The notes: generated by a model from the sequence alone, not told the origin. A stretch of 64,000 bases of DNA from Cellulomonas sp. Leaf334 (GCF_001424195.1 NZ_LMOO01000001.1:1275199-1339198); one strand, 5' to 3'. Positions 38,301 to 47,386 are shown, numbered from the stretch's first letter. Made by a program: numbers and translations.

Positions 38301-41160
38301 GCCAGGACTTCAGGCAGTCCGGCATCCAGTCGCCGGAGCAGCCGAGCTCGCTGTTGGCGGAGCCGGGGACCGTGAGGATCGGACCCTGCGCGGTCGACGT
38401 GAAGTAGTGCGTGGTCGCGTCGTAGTAGAACGTCACGGGACCGGCCGTCGCGACCGTGTAGGCCACGTTCGCCCCGCCGAGGGCGCCGCCCGCGCCGTAG
38501 TTCTCGTCCCACGAGCCGCCCACGGCGACCTTGTACTCGTAGCTGCCCGCGGGCAGCGTGAACGTGCCCGCGTAGACGCCGTCGGTGCGCTTGGTCAGCT
38601 GGGCCTCCGCGCAGTCCGGCTGCCAGTCGCCCGGGCAGCCCATCGCGGCGTTGTGGCTGCCGGGGACGGTGACGAAGAGGTCCTCGCCCGGGTCCGGGCC
38701 GGGGTCGACCACCCCGTCGATCGCGCCGCCGACGCCGCCGTACGTCGACGCGGCCGACTGCTGGCCCGCGGCGTCGACGGTGACCGCGCGGTACTCGACG
38801 ACCGCGCCGTCGGGCAGGTCGGCGATCGTGTGGAACACGCGCGGCGACGTCGTCTCGGACGTGCCCAGCGGGGTCCACTCGTCGTCGCCGAGCACGCGGT
38901 AGGCGAACGACGTCTGGCTCCACACGTCGTCGGCCACGTCCGCGGTGACCGCGACGTCACCCGTCAGCCCGGCGCCGGGCGCCGGGGCCGTGAGGGTGAG
39001 GTCACCGGCGATGGCCGGTGCACCGACGGTCGTGCCGGCCCGCAGCACGATCGCGCCCAGGGCAGGGACCGTCACGGAGACGGTCCCGTCGGCGGCTGCC
39101 GTCACGCCCGTGGACGTCCCGTACAGGGGCGCGAACGTCGCGCCCGGCGTCAGGGTGTCGACGGTGACGGTCGCCGGGGCGGTGCCGTTGTTCGTCGCGA
39201 CGAGGTGCTCGACCTTCTCAGCGGCGTCGACCCGGCTGAACGCGTAGACCGCGCCGTCGGCGTACCGCTCGATCTGGGCGCCCGTGCGCAGGGCCGGGTG
39301 CGCGCTGCGGAGCGCGGCCAGCTCGGCGATGTGGTCGTACAGCGCGGTGTCGGTGTCGTACCGGCCGACGGAGCCCGCGAGCGTCCCGTCGAGCAGGTTC
39401 TGGTCGGCGTACTCGTCCACCTGCGTCGCGAACATCGACTGGCGGGCGTCCTTGTCTCCACCGGTACCGACGAACCCCTGCTCGTCGCCGTAGTAGACGA
39501 CCGGCTGACCGCGAGTCAGGTACATCAGCGAGTGCGCGAGCTCGGAGCGCTGCTCGCGGTTGTCCGCGTCCTTGACGAAGTACCCGATGCGGCCCATGTC
39601 GTGGTTGCCGAGGAACGTCGGCAGGGCCTGCGCGTTCGTCGTCGGCGTCGTGTACCGGTCGTCGCCCGCGTACAGCGCCGCCAGCCCGCCCGACGAGAAG
39701 CCCTTGGCGTAGTTGCTGGCCGCCGACTGGAACGTGAAGTCGAGGACCGCGTTCATGTCGCTGTCGCGCAGGTACGGTGCGAGCTTGACCGGGTCGGCGT
39801 CGTAGACCTCGCCGAACATGAAGAAGTCGTCGTTGCCGATCGAGGCCGCGTGGTCGCGCACGCCCGTCGTGAACTTCTCCCAGAACTCGAAGTTCACGTG
39901 CTTGGCGGTGTCGATGCGGAACCCGTCGACGCCCAGGTCGACCCACTGGTTGTAGACGTCCACGAAGCCGTCCACGACCGCCGGGTTCTCGGTCATGAGG
40001 TCGTCCAGGCCGGAGAAGTCGCCGTACGTCGTCGACTCCCCGGTGTAGGTCGAGTTCCCGCGGTTGTGGTAGAGCGTCGGGTCGTTCAGCCAGCCCGGGA
40101 CCTTGACGTCGACGTCCTCGGGGTCGATCACCGGCGTGTACGGGAAGCTCGTGGCGGGGTCCAGCGTCGGGAACGTGTCGGTGCCGGCGTAGGTGTCCGG
40201 GTCGAACACGGTTCCCGCGGCGTCCGTGTAGGGCGACGCCGCCTTGTCGACGTAGCCGTACTGGCCCTCGGCGTAGTCGATGACGTCGGCCGTGTGGTTG
40301 GTGATGATGTCGAAGTAGACGTCGATGCCGCGTGCGTGGGCGTCGGCGATCAGCGCCTCCAGCTCCGCGTTGGTGCCCAGGTGGGGGTCGATCTGCGTGA
40401 AGTCGGTGATCCAGTACCCGTGGTACCCGGCCGACACGTCCGCGCCGGAGCCCTGCACCGGCCGGTTCTTGAACGACGGGGTCAGCCAGATCGCCGTCGT
40501 CCCCAGGCCCTCGATGTAGTCGAGCCTGTCGTGCAGGCCGGCCAGGTCGCCGCCCTCGTAGAAGCCCTTGTCGGTGGGGTCGAAGCCCGTGACCAGGCGG
40601 TCTCCCGTGAGCCCGCCGGTGTCGTTGGAGTCGTCGCCGTCGGCGAACCGGTCGGTCATGACGAAGTAGAACTGCTCGTCGGCGCCGGGGTCCCGCACGG
40701 GGGTCGCGACGAGGGCGTCGTCGGCCGCGGTGTACTCGCCGCCGAGGTCCAGCGGGGTCAGCGCGATGCGGTGCGTGGTGTCGTCGTACGTGAAGCGCAG
40801 GCTCGACGGGCCTGCGACGACCAGCGGGATGTTCGCGTCGCCGCCGTCCTTGCCGTACGCCTCGTCCCAGCTGTCGTCGAGGGCGACCTTGTACTCGTAG
40901 GAGCCCGCGGGGACCGTGAAGTCGGCGGTGTACACGCCGGCCGTCCCGGTCGGGGCGAGCTCGGTCGCGGCGCAGGCGGGCTGCCAGTCCTCGGGGCAGC
41001 CGAGCTCGCTCTGCAGCGAGCCGACCAGCGCGACCGTGCGGTCCGCTGCGGTGGCGGGGGTCACGGCGGCGGCGACGATCCCGACACCGGCGACCGCGAC
41101 GGCGGTCAGCGCGGCGAACGCTCGGGAGAGGCGACGGACGGGGGCGTCGACGGGCGACAT
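35389..41160 (-). CDS. pulA: Secreted bifunctional alpha-amylase / type I pullulanase
   Basis: A 1923-residue secreted enzyme for starch and pullulan. Residues 1-39 are a signal peptide. An X25-type module (about 45-135) is followed by a GH13 alpha-amylase with YFDIITNHT, nucleophile Asp417 in DGFRID, acid Glu451 in FGEVYD and NHD at 519-521. A linker region with a fibronectin-like segment leads to two more X25 modules (each with the GCPGDWQPDC/GCSGDWMPDC cysteine motif). The last half is a pullulanase with FNWGYDP, VLDQVFNHT, DGFRFDLMGHH (about 1486-1496), YGEGWNFGE (about 1525) and DAHDNE (about 1657). The ATG at 41160 gives a proper signal peptide; longer readings do not. The large antisense open frame over this gene is a GC artefact. 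Confidence 0.95.
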   Translation of the reverse strand: MSPVDAPVRRLSRAFAALTAVAVAGVGIVAAAVTPATAADRTVALVGSLQSELGCPEDWQPACAATELAPTGTAGVYTADFTVPAGSYEYKVALDDSWDEAYGKDGGDANIPLVVAGPSSLRFTYDDTTHRIALTPLDLGGEYTAADDALVATPVRDPGADEQFYFVMTDRFADGDDSNDTGGLTGDRLVTGFDPTDKGFYEGGDLAGLHDRLDYIEGLGTTAIWLTPSFKNRPVQGSGADVSAGYHGYWITDFTQIDPHLGTNAELEALIADAHARGIDVYFDIITNHTADVIDYAEGQYGYVDKAASPYTDAAGTVFDPDTYAGTDTFPTLDPATSFPYTPVIDPEDVDVKVPGWLNDPTLYHNRGNSTYTGESTTYGDFSGLDDLMTENPAVVDGFVDVYNQWVDLGVDGFRIDTAKHVNFEFWEKFTTGVRDHAASIGNDDFFMFGEVYDADPVKLAPYLRDSDMNAVLDFTFQSAASNYAKGFSSGGLAALYAGDDRYTTPTTNAQALPTFLGNHDMGRIGYFVKDADNREQRSELAHSLMYLTRGQPVVYYGDEQGFVGTGGDKDARQSMFATQVDEYADQNLLDGTLAGSVGRYDTDTALYDHIAELAALRSAHPALRTGAQIERYADGAVYAFSRVDAAEKVEHLVATNNGTAPATVTVDTLTPGATFAPLYGTSTGVTAAADGTVSVTVPALGAIVLRAGTTVGAPAIAGDLTLTAPAPGAGLTGDVAVTADVADDVWSQTSFAYRVLGDDEWTPLGTSETTSPRVFHTIADLPDGAVVEYRAVTVDAAGQQSAASTYGGVGGAIDGVVDPGPDPGEDLFVTVPGSHNAAMGCPGDWQPDCAEAQLTKRTDGVYAGTFTLPAGSYEYKVAVGGSWDENYGAGGALGGANVAYTVATAGPVTFYYDATTHYFTSTAQGPILTVPGSANSELGCSGDWMPDCLKSWLQDLDGDGTYTFTATDLPEGAYEAKVAHDLGWAENYGAGGVRDGANIPFSAPGGKPVTFSYVLATHVLTIEVTDPPLPGTGEESAHWIDAETIAWPAAWAPTPATSTFALHGSPTGGLSVGDLGDGPAVPLTFDPAGLSEAQLDRFPALAGYLALRVPDGTPVAELLRGALLVTQAAADGTYQAATGVQVPGVLDDLYAAKAAKRTLGATWKKGVPSLALWAPTAQKVELLLGTDQRVAAKRQSDGSWTVDGKKSWAGARYLWEVTVYAPTTDQVEVNRVTDPYSVALTLNSTHSVLVDLADKAFRPREWEKAKQPVVRPVDQTIYELHVRDFSINDEKVPAAKRGTYLAFASNGNGRAHLRDLEKAGLTTVHLLPTFDIASIQEDKDLQETPDCDLASYAPDSDQQQACVTAVADADGFNWGYDPLHWTTPEGSYAVDAEGGARVAEFRTMVGALHADGLQVVLDQVFNHTTASGQSPQSVLDRVVPGYYQRLNATGNVETSTCCQNIATEHLMAEKAMVDSVVTWARDYKVDGFRFDLMGHHSVENMEAVRTALDTLTPKKDGVDGKRVYLYGEGWNFGEVADNRLFTQATQGQLGGTGIGTFSDRLRDSVRGGGPFDENPRIQGFGSGGGTDPNGDPINGSEADQLARAAHDGDLVRLGMAGNLRDFAFLSSAGTVQTGEELDYNGQPAGYADSPEEVITYVDAHDNETLWDSLTYKLPTDTPMADRVRMNTVSLATTALAQTPSFWHAGADLLRSKSLDRNSYNSGDWFNLLDLSGQDNGFGRGLPPAADNEAKWSFQQPLLADPALKPTPADIATASKAAEDLLELRFSTPLFRLGSADLIEQKVGFPGSGPDADPGVVVMTIDDEPGWDRSTKRWAKDVDKKLDGVLVVLNASDEATTQTVSSLAGHRLTLSPVQAKGSDPVVKATTWDRATGTVTVPPRTVAVLVENRATWGHGHGWWGTHRS

Positions 41161-41211
41161 GGCGACTCCTTCGTCTCCCCGCACGTCGATGTGCGGGGCA
41201 GGTGTCGCCGA

Positions 41212-41249
41212 CCGTATCCGCTTGCAGCAAGTTGCAGCAAGCGATACGG
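41212..41249 (-). promoter_or_regulatory. Maltose-regulator-like operator upstream of pulA
   Basis: CCGTATC (41212-41218) and GATACGG (41243-41249) form outer inverted arms. Inside, CTTGCAGCAAG (41221-41231) is followed by a second GTTGCAGCAAG (41231-41241). Runs of TTGCA/GCAAG are typical of actinobacterial MalR-type LacI operators in front of starch genes. It sits about 50 bases before the pulA start, so a repressor there would control the enzyme in response to maltodextrins. The regulator gene is not in the window. Confidence 0.65.
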
Positions 41250-41283
41250 GCGAATTGCTGAAGCCGGGAGGGATCGGACGCGC

Positions 41284-41339
41284 CGAACCGGCCCTGAGTG
41301 ACGCGACGAGAGAGTCAACCGTCACTCAGGGCCGGTTCG
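41284..41339 (-). terminator. Strong terminator of the BMP/isochorismatase operon
   Basis: A perfect 19-bp stem: CGAACCGGCCCTGAGTGAC at 41284-41302 and its exact complement at 41321-41339, with an 18-base loop. It lies 8 bases after the end of the hydrolase gene and just before the pulA promoter, so it insulates the two units. Confidence 0.8.
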
Positions 41340-41347
41340 CGCACCGA

Positions 41348-42070
41348 TCAGGCCGGACGCGGGTTCGTCAGCGACGCCAGCAGTGCCGCCGAGTCCGCGA
41401 CCGCCCCGAACACGCCGCCCTGCATCGTCACCATCTTCAGCGCCGCCAGGTAGTTGCCGTAGTCCGTGGCACCCGTGCAGTCCGACAGCAGCAGGCACTC
41501 GTACCCGCGGTCGTTGGCGTCGCGCATCGTCGTGTGCACGCAGACGTCGGTCGTGATGCCGGTCAGGATGATGTGCGTGATCCCGCGGCTGCGCAGGATC
41601 AGGTCCAGGTCGGTGGCGTAGAACGACCCCTTGCCGGGCTTGTCGATGACCAGCTCCCCCGGCAGCGGCGCGACCTCGGGCACGATCTCCCAGCCGGGCT
41701 CGCCGCGCGTGAGGATGCGACCGCACGGGCCGAGGTCCCCGATGCCGGCGTCGATCCGTCGCGAGCGCCACAGCTTGTTCGCCGGCAGGTCCGACAGGTC
41801 CGGACGGTGGCCCTCGCGCGTGTGCAGGATGTGGAACCCCAGGTCACGGGCCACGGCGAGCATCGCCGCCGTCGGCTCCAGGCCCGCACGGGTGAGCGCC
41901 AGGTCGTAGCCCATCGCGTCGACGTAGCCCCCCGGACCGCAGAAGTCCTGCTGCCAGTCGATGTTGAGCACGGCGGTCGTCGCGGCGGAGAAGGAGCCGT
42001 CGTACGGCCAGGCGTAGGGGTCGGCCTCGACGGGACCGAAGGTCGTGGTGGTGGTCAGCAGCTCGGTCAT
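41348..42070 (-). CDS. Isochorismatase-family cysteine hydrolase
   Basis: A 240-residue cytosolic hydrolase. The catalytic triad of the family is intact: Asp in LNIDWQQDF, Lys in [14 protein letters not shown] and Cys in [15 protein letters not shown], with the cis-peptide GIT motif just before. Its relatives act on amides such as biuret, ureidoacrylate, N-carbamoylsarcosine or nicotinamide. It is the last gene of a BMP-type importer operon, so its substrate is probably what that importer brings in, perhaps a pyrimidine- or purine-derived amide. It overlaps the stop of its degraded paralogue by ATGA. Confidence 0.9.
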   Translation of the reverse strand: MTELLTTTTTFGPVEADPYAWPYDGSFSAATTAVLNIDWQQDFCGPGGYVDAMGYDLALTRAGLEPTAAMLAVARDLGFHILHTREGHRPDLSDLPANKLWRSRRIDAGIGDLGPCGRILTRGEPGWEIVPEVAPLPGELVIDKPGKGSFYATDLDLILRSRGITHIILTGITTDVCVHTTMRDANDRGYECLLLSDCTGATDYGNYLAALKMVTMQGGVFGAVADSAALLASLTNPRPA

Positions 42071-42627
42071 CGCAGGGCTCCAAGAGGCTCGGGAAGGCTG
42101 GACAGGGCGGTCATGACCTCGGCGCTGGTGCCGACGGCCCCGAAGATGCCGCCCGACATCTCGATGCTCGACACCGACGCCGCCACCAGGGAGGGGTCGA
42201 CCGGGACGCACACGTCGAGCACGAGCAGGCACTCGTACCCGCGGTCGTTGGCGTCGCGCATCGTGGAGTGCACGCAGGTCTCCAGACCCACACCCGCGAG
42301 CAGCAGCCGACGGACCCGACCCGTGCGCAGGACGAGGTCGAGGTCGCTGGCGTAGAACCCGTCGACGCCACCCGCGGTGAGGTCGAGGTCGGCGACGCCG
42401 GCTGCAGCCTCCGACGGGATGCCGGGTGGGCGCAGCGCGCCCGGTGCGGGTGCTGTCGTGCGCACGACGACGACCATTCCTCCCGAGGCGCGCACCGCGG
42501 CGGCCAGGGGCTCCGTGTCCTCCGGCGGGTCGACGCCGGCGGGCAGGACGACGAGCAGCGCGGTGCCTGCCCCGCGCAGGTCGCCGTCGTACGGCCAGGG
42601 GTAGGGCGTGGTGCCGGAGACGTGCAT
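42067..42627 (-). CDS. Degenerate isochorismatase-fold paralogue (likely pseudoenzyme)
   Basis: A 186-residue protein clearly related to its neighbour at 41348: PYPWPYDG matches [20 protein letters not shown] matches [12 protein letters not shown], and [20 protein letters not shown] matches [20 protein letters not shown]. The Cys is kept, but the catalytic Asp is replaced ([10 protein letters not shown] where the partner has LNIDWQQDF) and the catalytic Lys is lost (GGVDGFYAS versus PGKGSFYAT). It also lacks about 50 residues in the middle. It has no frameshift or stop and is coupled to the active gene, so it may be a structural partner rather than debris. Confidence 0.85.
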   Translation of the reverse strand: MHVSGTTPYPWPYDGDLRGAGTALLVVLPAGVDPPEDTEPLAAAVRASGGMVVVVRTTAPAPGALRPPGIPSEAAAGVADLDLTAGGVDGFYASDLDLVLRTGRVRRLLLAGVGLETCVHSTMRDANDRGYECLLVLDVCVPVDPSLVAASVSSIEMSGGIFGAVGTSAEVMTALSSLPEPLGALR

Positions 42628-42647
42628 TGCCCCTCCAGGAAGAGGAC

Positions 42648-42671
42648 GGGGGCCGGCGTACGCCGGCCCCC
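42648..42671 (-). terminator. Intra-operon palindrome after the BMP binding-protein gene
   Basis: GGGGGCCGGCG, TA, CGCCGGCCCCC: a perfect 24-bp palindrome in the 52-base gap between the binding-protein gene and the two hydrolase genes. It should act as a partial terminator or attenuator, so the hydrolases would be made in smaller amount than the binding protein. Confidence 0.65.
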
Positions 42672-42679
42672 GCCAAGGG

Positions 42680-43831
42680 TCAGGAGACGGTGCCGGTCAC
42701 GCCCTGGACGAAGTAGTCCATCTGCTCGATGGTCTCGATCGGCGGCGTCTCGCCGTCGGGCACCGCCACGGAGCCGTCCTGCGCGGTGACCGGTCCGGTG
42801 AACGGGCTGCCCCCCGCCTCCAGCTCGGCGGCCGCGGCGGCGATGAGCGCCTTCGTCTCGTCCGTGACGCTGGACCCGAAGGCCGAGGCGACGAACGGGT
42901 TCTCGCCGCTGGCCATGGTCGCGCGGTAGTTGGCGTTGTACTCGCTGCCCGTGAAGCCGCCGTCGATCGCCGTCTGCACGATGTCCGTGTACAGCGGACC
43001 CCAGTCCCACTCGGACCCCGTGAGCCAGCCGTCGGGCGCCAGCGACGACGCGTCCGCGTGGTAGCCGACCGTGTACGCGCCCGCGGCCTCGGTCGCCTCG
43101 ATGATCGTCTTGGTGCAGTCCTGGTGCTGCGTCATCACGTCGACACCCGAGCTGAGCAGCGACGCCACCCGGTCCGCCTGCGTGGCCGGGTCGCACCAGC
43201 TGGTCGTCGAGACGGCCGTGACGTCGACGTCCGGCCGGACCGACTGGGCGCCGAGCGTGAACGCGTTGATGTTGGCCAGGGTCTGCGGGATCGGGATCGC
43301 GTAGACGTACCCGAGCTTCCCGGTCTCCGTCGCGGCGCCCGCGGCGATGCCCGCCAGGTACACCGGCTCGAACACGCTCCCGAAGTACGTGCCCATGTTG
43401 GCGGGCACCGGGTCGAGCAGGCCGCCCTGGTGGACGACGACGACCTCGGGGTGCGCCTCGGCCACCTGCTTGGCGGCGTCCAGGTGGCCGTAGCTCGTCG
43501 CGAAGATGATCGTCGCGCCCTGCGCGACCATGCTCTCCATCGTCGTGGCGGCCGTGTCGTCCTCCGGGATGTTGTAGGCCTCGAGGACGTCCAGGTCGGG
43601 GAACTCCTCGCGCAGCGCCTCGACGCCCTGGAAGACGGCCTGGTTGTAGCCGAAGTCGTCCTTCGGCCCGACGGCGATGACGCCGACCGTCGTGGCGTCC
43701 GCGCCCGGGGCCGAGTCTCCGGCCGGCGCGGAGCCGTCGGTGTCGGGGGCGCTCACGGCGGGGCTGCACGCGGCGAGGACCGCGACCACCGCCGCGACGA
43801 GACACACGCGTGCTGTTCGGGAGATGTGCAT
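42680..43831 (-). CDS. BMP-family ABC transporter substrate-binding lipoprotein
   Basis: A 383-residue binding protein of the BMP/PnrA family (basic membrane protein; known members bind purine nucleosides). Signal peptide and lipobox VLAAC. TTVGVIAVGPKDDFGYNQAVFQGVEAL, AQGATIIFATSYGHLDAAKQVAEAHPEV, MTQHQDCTKTIIEATE and the Trp-rich EWDWGPLYTDIV are typical. The ligand is probably a nucleobase, nucleoside or related ring compound. It is encoded after both permeases rather than first, an order less usual than binding protein-ATPase-permease-permease. Confidence 0.92.
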   Translation of the reverse strand: MHISRTARVCLVAAVVAVLAACSPAVSAPDTDGSAPAGDSAPGADATTVGVIAVGPKDDFGYNQAVFQGVEALREEFPDLDVLEAYNIPEDDTAATTMESMVAQGATIIFATSYGHLDAAKQVAEAHPEVVVVHQGGLLDPVPANMGTYFGSVFEPVYLAGIAAGAATETGKLGYVYAIPIPQTLANINAFTLGAQSVRPDVDVTAVSTTSWCDPATQADRVASLLSSGVDVMTQHQDCTKTIIEATEAAGAYTVGYHADASSLAPDGWLTGSEWDWGPLYTDIVQTAIDGGFTGSEYNANYRATMASGENPFVASAFGSSVTDETKALIAAAAAELEAGGSPFTGPVTAQDGSVAVPDGETPPIETIEQMDYFVQGVTGTVS

Positions 43832-43863
43832 GGTGGACCTTCCGTTCACGGGGGTGGGGACCG

Positions 43864-44775
43864 TCAGGTGGTGCGGCTGTTGTCGAAGACCTTGAGCAGC
43901 TCGTCCGGGGCGGCGAGCATCGTGCGGCGGCCCAGCACCGCCAGGACCACGAGGGTGAGCACGAACGGCACGGCGTTCAGTGCGAACTGGTTCACGGCGA
44001 TGCCGGAGGTCTGCAGCACCGACGCCAGCGACAGCGCGGCACCGAACAGGTACGCGCCGGCCATGATCCGGATCGGGTTCCACATCGCGAAGATCACCAG
44101 GGCGACAGCGATGAAGCCGCGGCCGGCGATCATGTTCTCGAACCAGCTGTTCGCGTACGCGATGGAGATGTGCGCGCCGCCGATGCCGGCCAGCGCGCCG
44201 CCCGCGACGGTCGCGCAGTACCGGACGGCCTTCACCGAGTACCCGTGCACCTCGAGCGCCTCGGTCCGCTCACCGGCCGTGCGGACCAGCAGACCGACGC
44301 GGGTGCGGAACAGGACCCACCAGATGACGGGTGCCGCGACGTACGCGATGTACACCAGCGGGTCGTGGTCGAACAGGATCGGGCCGATGCCCGGGATCTC
44401 GCTCAGGCCCGGCACGGCGACCGGGGTGAACGCGTTGATCTGCCGGCTCACGTAGCCGACGCCGAACAGCGCGGTCACGCCGAGCGCGAGGAAGTAGAGC
44501 GTCAGGCCGCTGGCGAACTGGTTGGCCCGCCGGCTGACGACGAGGACCGCGTGCACCAGGCTCAGCAGCGCGCCGGCCAGCGCGCCGCCCAGGACGCCGA
44601 GCCACGGGTTGCCGGTCTCGGCCGTCACCGCGTACGCACCGAGGGCTCCGAGCAGCATCGCGCCCTCGGTGCCGAGGTTGATGACGCCGCCCCGCTCCGA
44701 GATCGTCTCCCCCAGCCCCGCGTACATGATGGACGTTCCGCCGCGGACCGCCCCGGCCAGGATGTCGATGATCAC
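43864..44775 (-). CDS. BMP-type ABC transporter permease (second)
   Basis: A 303-residue BPD_transp_2 permease with about eight to nine membrane segments. RGGTSIMYAGLGETISERGGVINLGTEGAM is the hallmark N-terminus of the nucleoside-importer permeases (NupC/YufQ-like). GTG start, overlapping the previous permease stop. It pairs with the permease at 44772. Confidence 0.92.
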   Translation of the reverse strand: MIIDILAGAVRGGTSIMYAGLGETISERGGVINLGTEGAMLLGALGAYAVTAETGNPWLGVLGGALAGALLSLVHAVLVVSRRANQFASGLTLYFLALGVTALFGVGYVSRQINAFTPVAVPGLSEIPGIGPILFDHDPLVYIAYVAAPVIWWVLFRTRVGLLVRTAGERTEALEVHGYSVKAVRYCATVAGGALAGIGGAHISIAYANSWFENMIAGRGFIAVALVIFAMWNPIRIMAGAYLFGAALSLASVLQTSGIAVNQFALNAVPFVLTLVVLAVLGRRTMLAAPDELLKVFDNSRTT

Positions 44776-45863
44776 GAGCGCACCTTCCGCGGGCTGGTCC
44801 AGCCGAGGACGGCCAGCAGCACCAGCCCCATGAGGATGTTGACGCTCGCGGCCGGCAGGCCCGAGCCGATCTGGAGGCTGTTCCCGGAGACGGCGATCGC
44901 GGCGAGCACCAGCGACGCGATCAGCAGCGGCAGCGGCCTGTGCCGCGACAGCCAGCTGGCCAGGAACGCGACGTACCCGATGGTCAGCCCGAAGGTCGGC
45001 CGCAGCTTGTACTCCATCCCGGCGAGCTGGATGAAGCCCGCCAGACCGGCCAGCGCACCGCCGATGAGCAGCGCGGTGAGGAGCAGCGTCACCACCGGCA
45101 GCCCCGCCCGGCGGGCCGCCTCCGCGTTCCCCCCGACCACGGAGAGCCGGAAGCCCCACGTCGTGCGGGTCAGCGCGAACCAGACGGCTCCCGCGGCGAC
45201 CACCGCGAGCGCCACCCCGACGTGGATCGCGGTGCCGCCGAAGACCGGCAGCTTCATCGCGTCGTTCAGCTCCACGCTCGTGGACTGCCCGAGCGCCGCC
45301 GGGTCCTTCCACGGGCCGAGGATGAGGAAGAGCATCGAGTAGAGCGCGACGTAGTTCAGCAGCAGGGTGGTGACGGCCTCGTTGACCTTGACGACGAGCC
45401 GCATCGCCGCGGCGATGCCTGCCCAGGCCGCTCCCGCCACCGCCGCGCCGACGACCATGAGCAGCAGGACCAGCCACGGCGACGCGACCGGGGTGAGCCA
45501 CAGCGCGACACCGGCCGCCGCCACGGCACCGATGATGAGCTGCCCCTCACCGCCGACGTTGACGAGGCCGGCGCGGGCGGGGACGACGACGGCCAGCCCG
45601 GCGAGCGCGATGGGTGCCGCCCGCAGCACGATCTGCTGGAACTGCCCCGGCTGGGTGAGGGTCGACGTCCAGATGTCGGCGTAGACGGCGAACGGGTCGG
45701 CACCGTTGGCCAGCACGAACGCGCCGAACACGACGAGGCCCGCGATCAGCGCGCCGACCCACCGCAGCAGGCCGGTACCCCGGGTCAGCAGCCGGCGCCG
45801 GGGCTCGACCGATGGCGCGGGCGCGGGCCGCGCGGGCGCCTCCTTCGACACGTCCTGGCTCAT
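44772..45863 (-). CDS. BMP-type ABC transporter permease (first)
   Basis: A 363-residue permease with a cytoplasmic N-terminus of about 30 residues rich in Pro and Ala, then about nine membrane segments. [28 protein letters not shown] and the loop [25 protein letters not shown] mark the NupB/YufP-like group. Its ATG overlaps the ATPase stop, so the whole operon is translationally coupled. Confidence 0.92.
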   Translation of the reverse strand: MSQDVSKEAPARPAPAPSVEPRRRLLTRGTGLLRWVGALIAGLVVFGAFVLANGADPFAVYADIWTSTLTQPGQFQQIVLRAAPIALAGLAVVVPARAGLVNVGGEGQLIIGAVAAAGVALWLTPVASPWLVLLLMVVGAAVAGAAWAGIAAAMRLVVKVNEAVTTLLLNYVALYSMLFLILGPWKDPAALGQSTSVELNDAMKLPVFGGTAIHVGVALAVVAAGAVWFALTRTTWGFRLSVVGGNAEAARRAGLPVVTLLLTALLIGGALAGLAGFIQLAGMEYKLRPTFGLTIGYVAFLASWLSRHRPLPLLIASLVLAAIAVSGNSLQIGSGLPAASVNILMGLVLLAVLGWTSPRKVRS

Positions 45864-47386
45864 GCCACGCCTCCGAGCATCAGTCGTCCGATGGACATCC
45901 GGTCCGCACCGGCGGTGTCGACGACCCCGACGAGGTGCCCGTCGTGCATGACGGCGATCCGGTCGGCCACGGCGATGAGCTCGTCGAGGTCCTCCGAGAC
46001 CATGAGCACCCCCGCGCCGCGCGCCCGGTGCTCCAGGAGCAGCTCCTGCGTGCGGCGGGTGTTCGCGACGTCCAGCCCGCGGCTCGGGTAGGCCGCGACG
46101 ACGAGCGACGCGTCCTGGCCGAGCTCCCGCGTGAGCAGGACCCGCTGGATGTTGCCCCCCGACAGCGACGAGAGGGTCCTCTTCGTCGGCGCCATGTGCA
46201 GCCCGACGCGCTCGTCCAGCACCGCGGTCCGCGCTCCGACGGCCGGCCAGTCGATCCCGAGCCCACGCCGCGGCACCGCCCGGCCGTCGAGCACCATGTG
46301 CTCCAGCACCGTCAGCCCGGGCACCACGGAGTCCACGACCGGGTCCTCCGGCACGGCGACCGCCCCGGTCAGCCCGGGCACCGACTCACCGACTCGGACC
46401 GTGCCCGACGTCACCGGCCGCAGCCCGAGTGCGACCTCGCACAGCTCCTTCTGGCCGCTCCCGGCGACCCCGGCCACGCCGACCAGCTCGCCCGGGTGCA
46501 CCTCGAGGTCGACGCCCTTGAGCGCCACGTGCCCGCGGTCGCCGAGCGCCGTGGCACCCACGAGCTCCAGCACGGCACGGTCCCGCGGCGGGACCGCGAC
46601 GCGTTCCACGGCGAGCGGCGGCACCCGTCGGCCGACCATCGCCTCGACCAGGTCGGCGTCGGAGAAGTTGCCGGGGTCCTCGGCGTTGAGGATCACCTGC
46701 CCCCCGCGCAGGACGGTCACCTGGTCGGCGATCGTGCGGACCTCCCCCAGCTTGTGCGTCACCAGCACGACGCCGAGGCCCCGGTCGCGCAGCTGCGCGA
46801 CGACGCCGAACAACGCCTCGACCTCCTGCGGCGCGAGCACGCTCGTCGGCTCGTCGAGGATGACCAGCCGCGCACCGGTCATGAGGACCTTGAGGATCTC
46901 CGCCCGCTGCCGCTCGCCGATGGACAGGTGCCGGACCCGTGCGGACGGGTCGACGGCGAGCCCGTAGGCCTCCGACGCCTCCGTGATCCGCGCCGCCAGC
47001 CGGGCCAGCCGCAGGGTCGGCCCACCGGGGAGCGCGAGGGCGATGTTCTCCGCCACCGTCAACGCCGGAACCAGCCGCAGGTCCTGGAACACCATGCCGA
47101 TGCCGAGCGCCCGCGCGTCGGCGGGACTGCCCGGCGACACCGGGGCGCCGTCGACGAACATGCGTCCCTCGTCGGGCGTGTAGACGCCGTAGATCATCTT
47201 GAGCAACGTGCTCTTGCCGGCGCCGTTCTCCCCGATCAGGCCGTGCACGGTGCCGGGCAGGACGGTGAGGTCCACGTCCCAGTTGGCCTGCACCTCGCCG
47301 AAGCGCTTGGACAGGCTGCGCACCTCGAGGAGCGCGGCGGGCTTGCCCACCCGGCCCCGGGCGCGGGCGACGGCGTCGGTGGTCAT
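45860..47386 (-). CDS. BMP-type ABC transporter double-domain ATP-binding protein
   Basis: A 508-residue ATPase with two ABC domains. Domain 1: Walker [11 protein letters not shown]-loop [10 protein letters not shown], signature [15 protein letters not shown], Walker [13 protein letters not shown]. Domain 2: degenerate Walker [25 protein letters not shown] and [14 protein letters not shown], in which the Walker B Glu is replaced; this is usual for the family. It drives the two permeases downstream. The ATG overlaps the stop of a 16-codon leader ORF (ATGA), and there is no other ribosome site. Confidence 0.92.
   Translation of the reverse strand: MTTDAVARARGRVGKPAALLEVRSLSKRFGEVQANWDVDLTVLPGTVHGLIGENGAGKSTLLKMIYGVYTPDEGRMFVDGAPVSPGSPADARALGIGMVFQDLRLVPALTVAENIALALPGGPTLRLARLAARITEASEAYGLAVDPSARVRHLSIGERQRAEILKVLMTGARLVILDEPTSVLAPQEVEALFGVVAQLRDRGLGVVLVTHKLGEVRTIADQVTVLRGGQVILNAEDPGNFSDADLVEAMVGRRVPPLAVERVAVPPRDRAVLELVGATALGDRGHVALKGVDLEVHPGELVGVAGVAGSGQKELCEVALGLRPVTSGTVRVGESVPGLTGAVAVPEDPVVDSVVPGLTVLEHMVLDGRAVPRRGLGIDWPAVGARTAVLDERVGLHMAPTKRTLSSLSGGNIQRVLLTRELGQDASLVVAAYPSRGLDVANTRRTQELLLEHRARGAGVLMVSEDLDELIAVADRIAVMHDGHLVGVVDTAGADRMSIGRLMLGGVA

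Noticed and set aside
35398..41301. Plus-strand open frame of 1967 codons opposite the amylase-pullulanase
   Set aside because: Its translation is Arg/Val/Gly/Asp-rich low-complexity sequence with no domain, and it mirrors a gene with full catalytic motifs on the other strand. Such frames arise from third-position GC bias.
42067..42627. Calling the short isochorismatase paralogue a pseudogene
   Set aside because: The frame is intact, codon use is normal and its stop overlaps the next start as in the other genes of the operon; a pseudoenzyme is the better reading.
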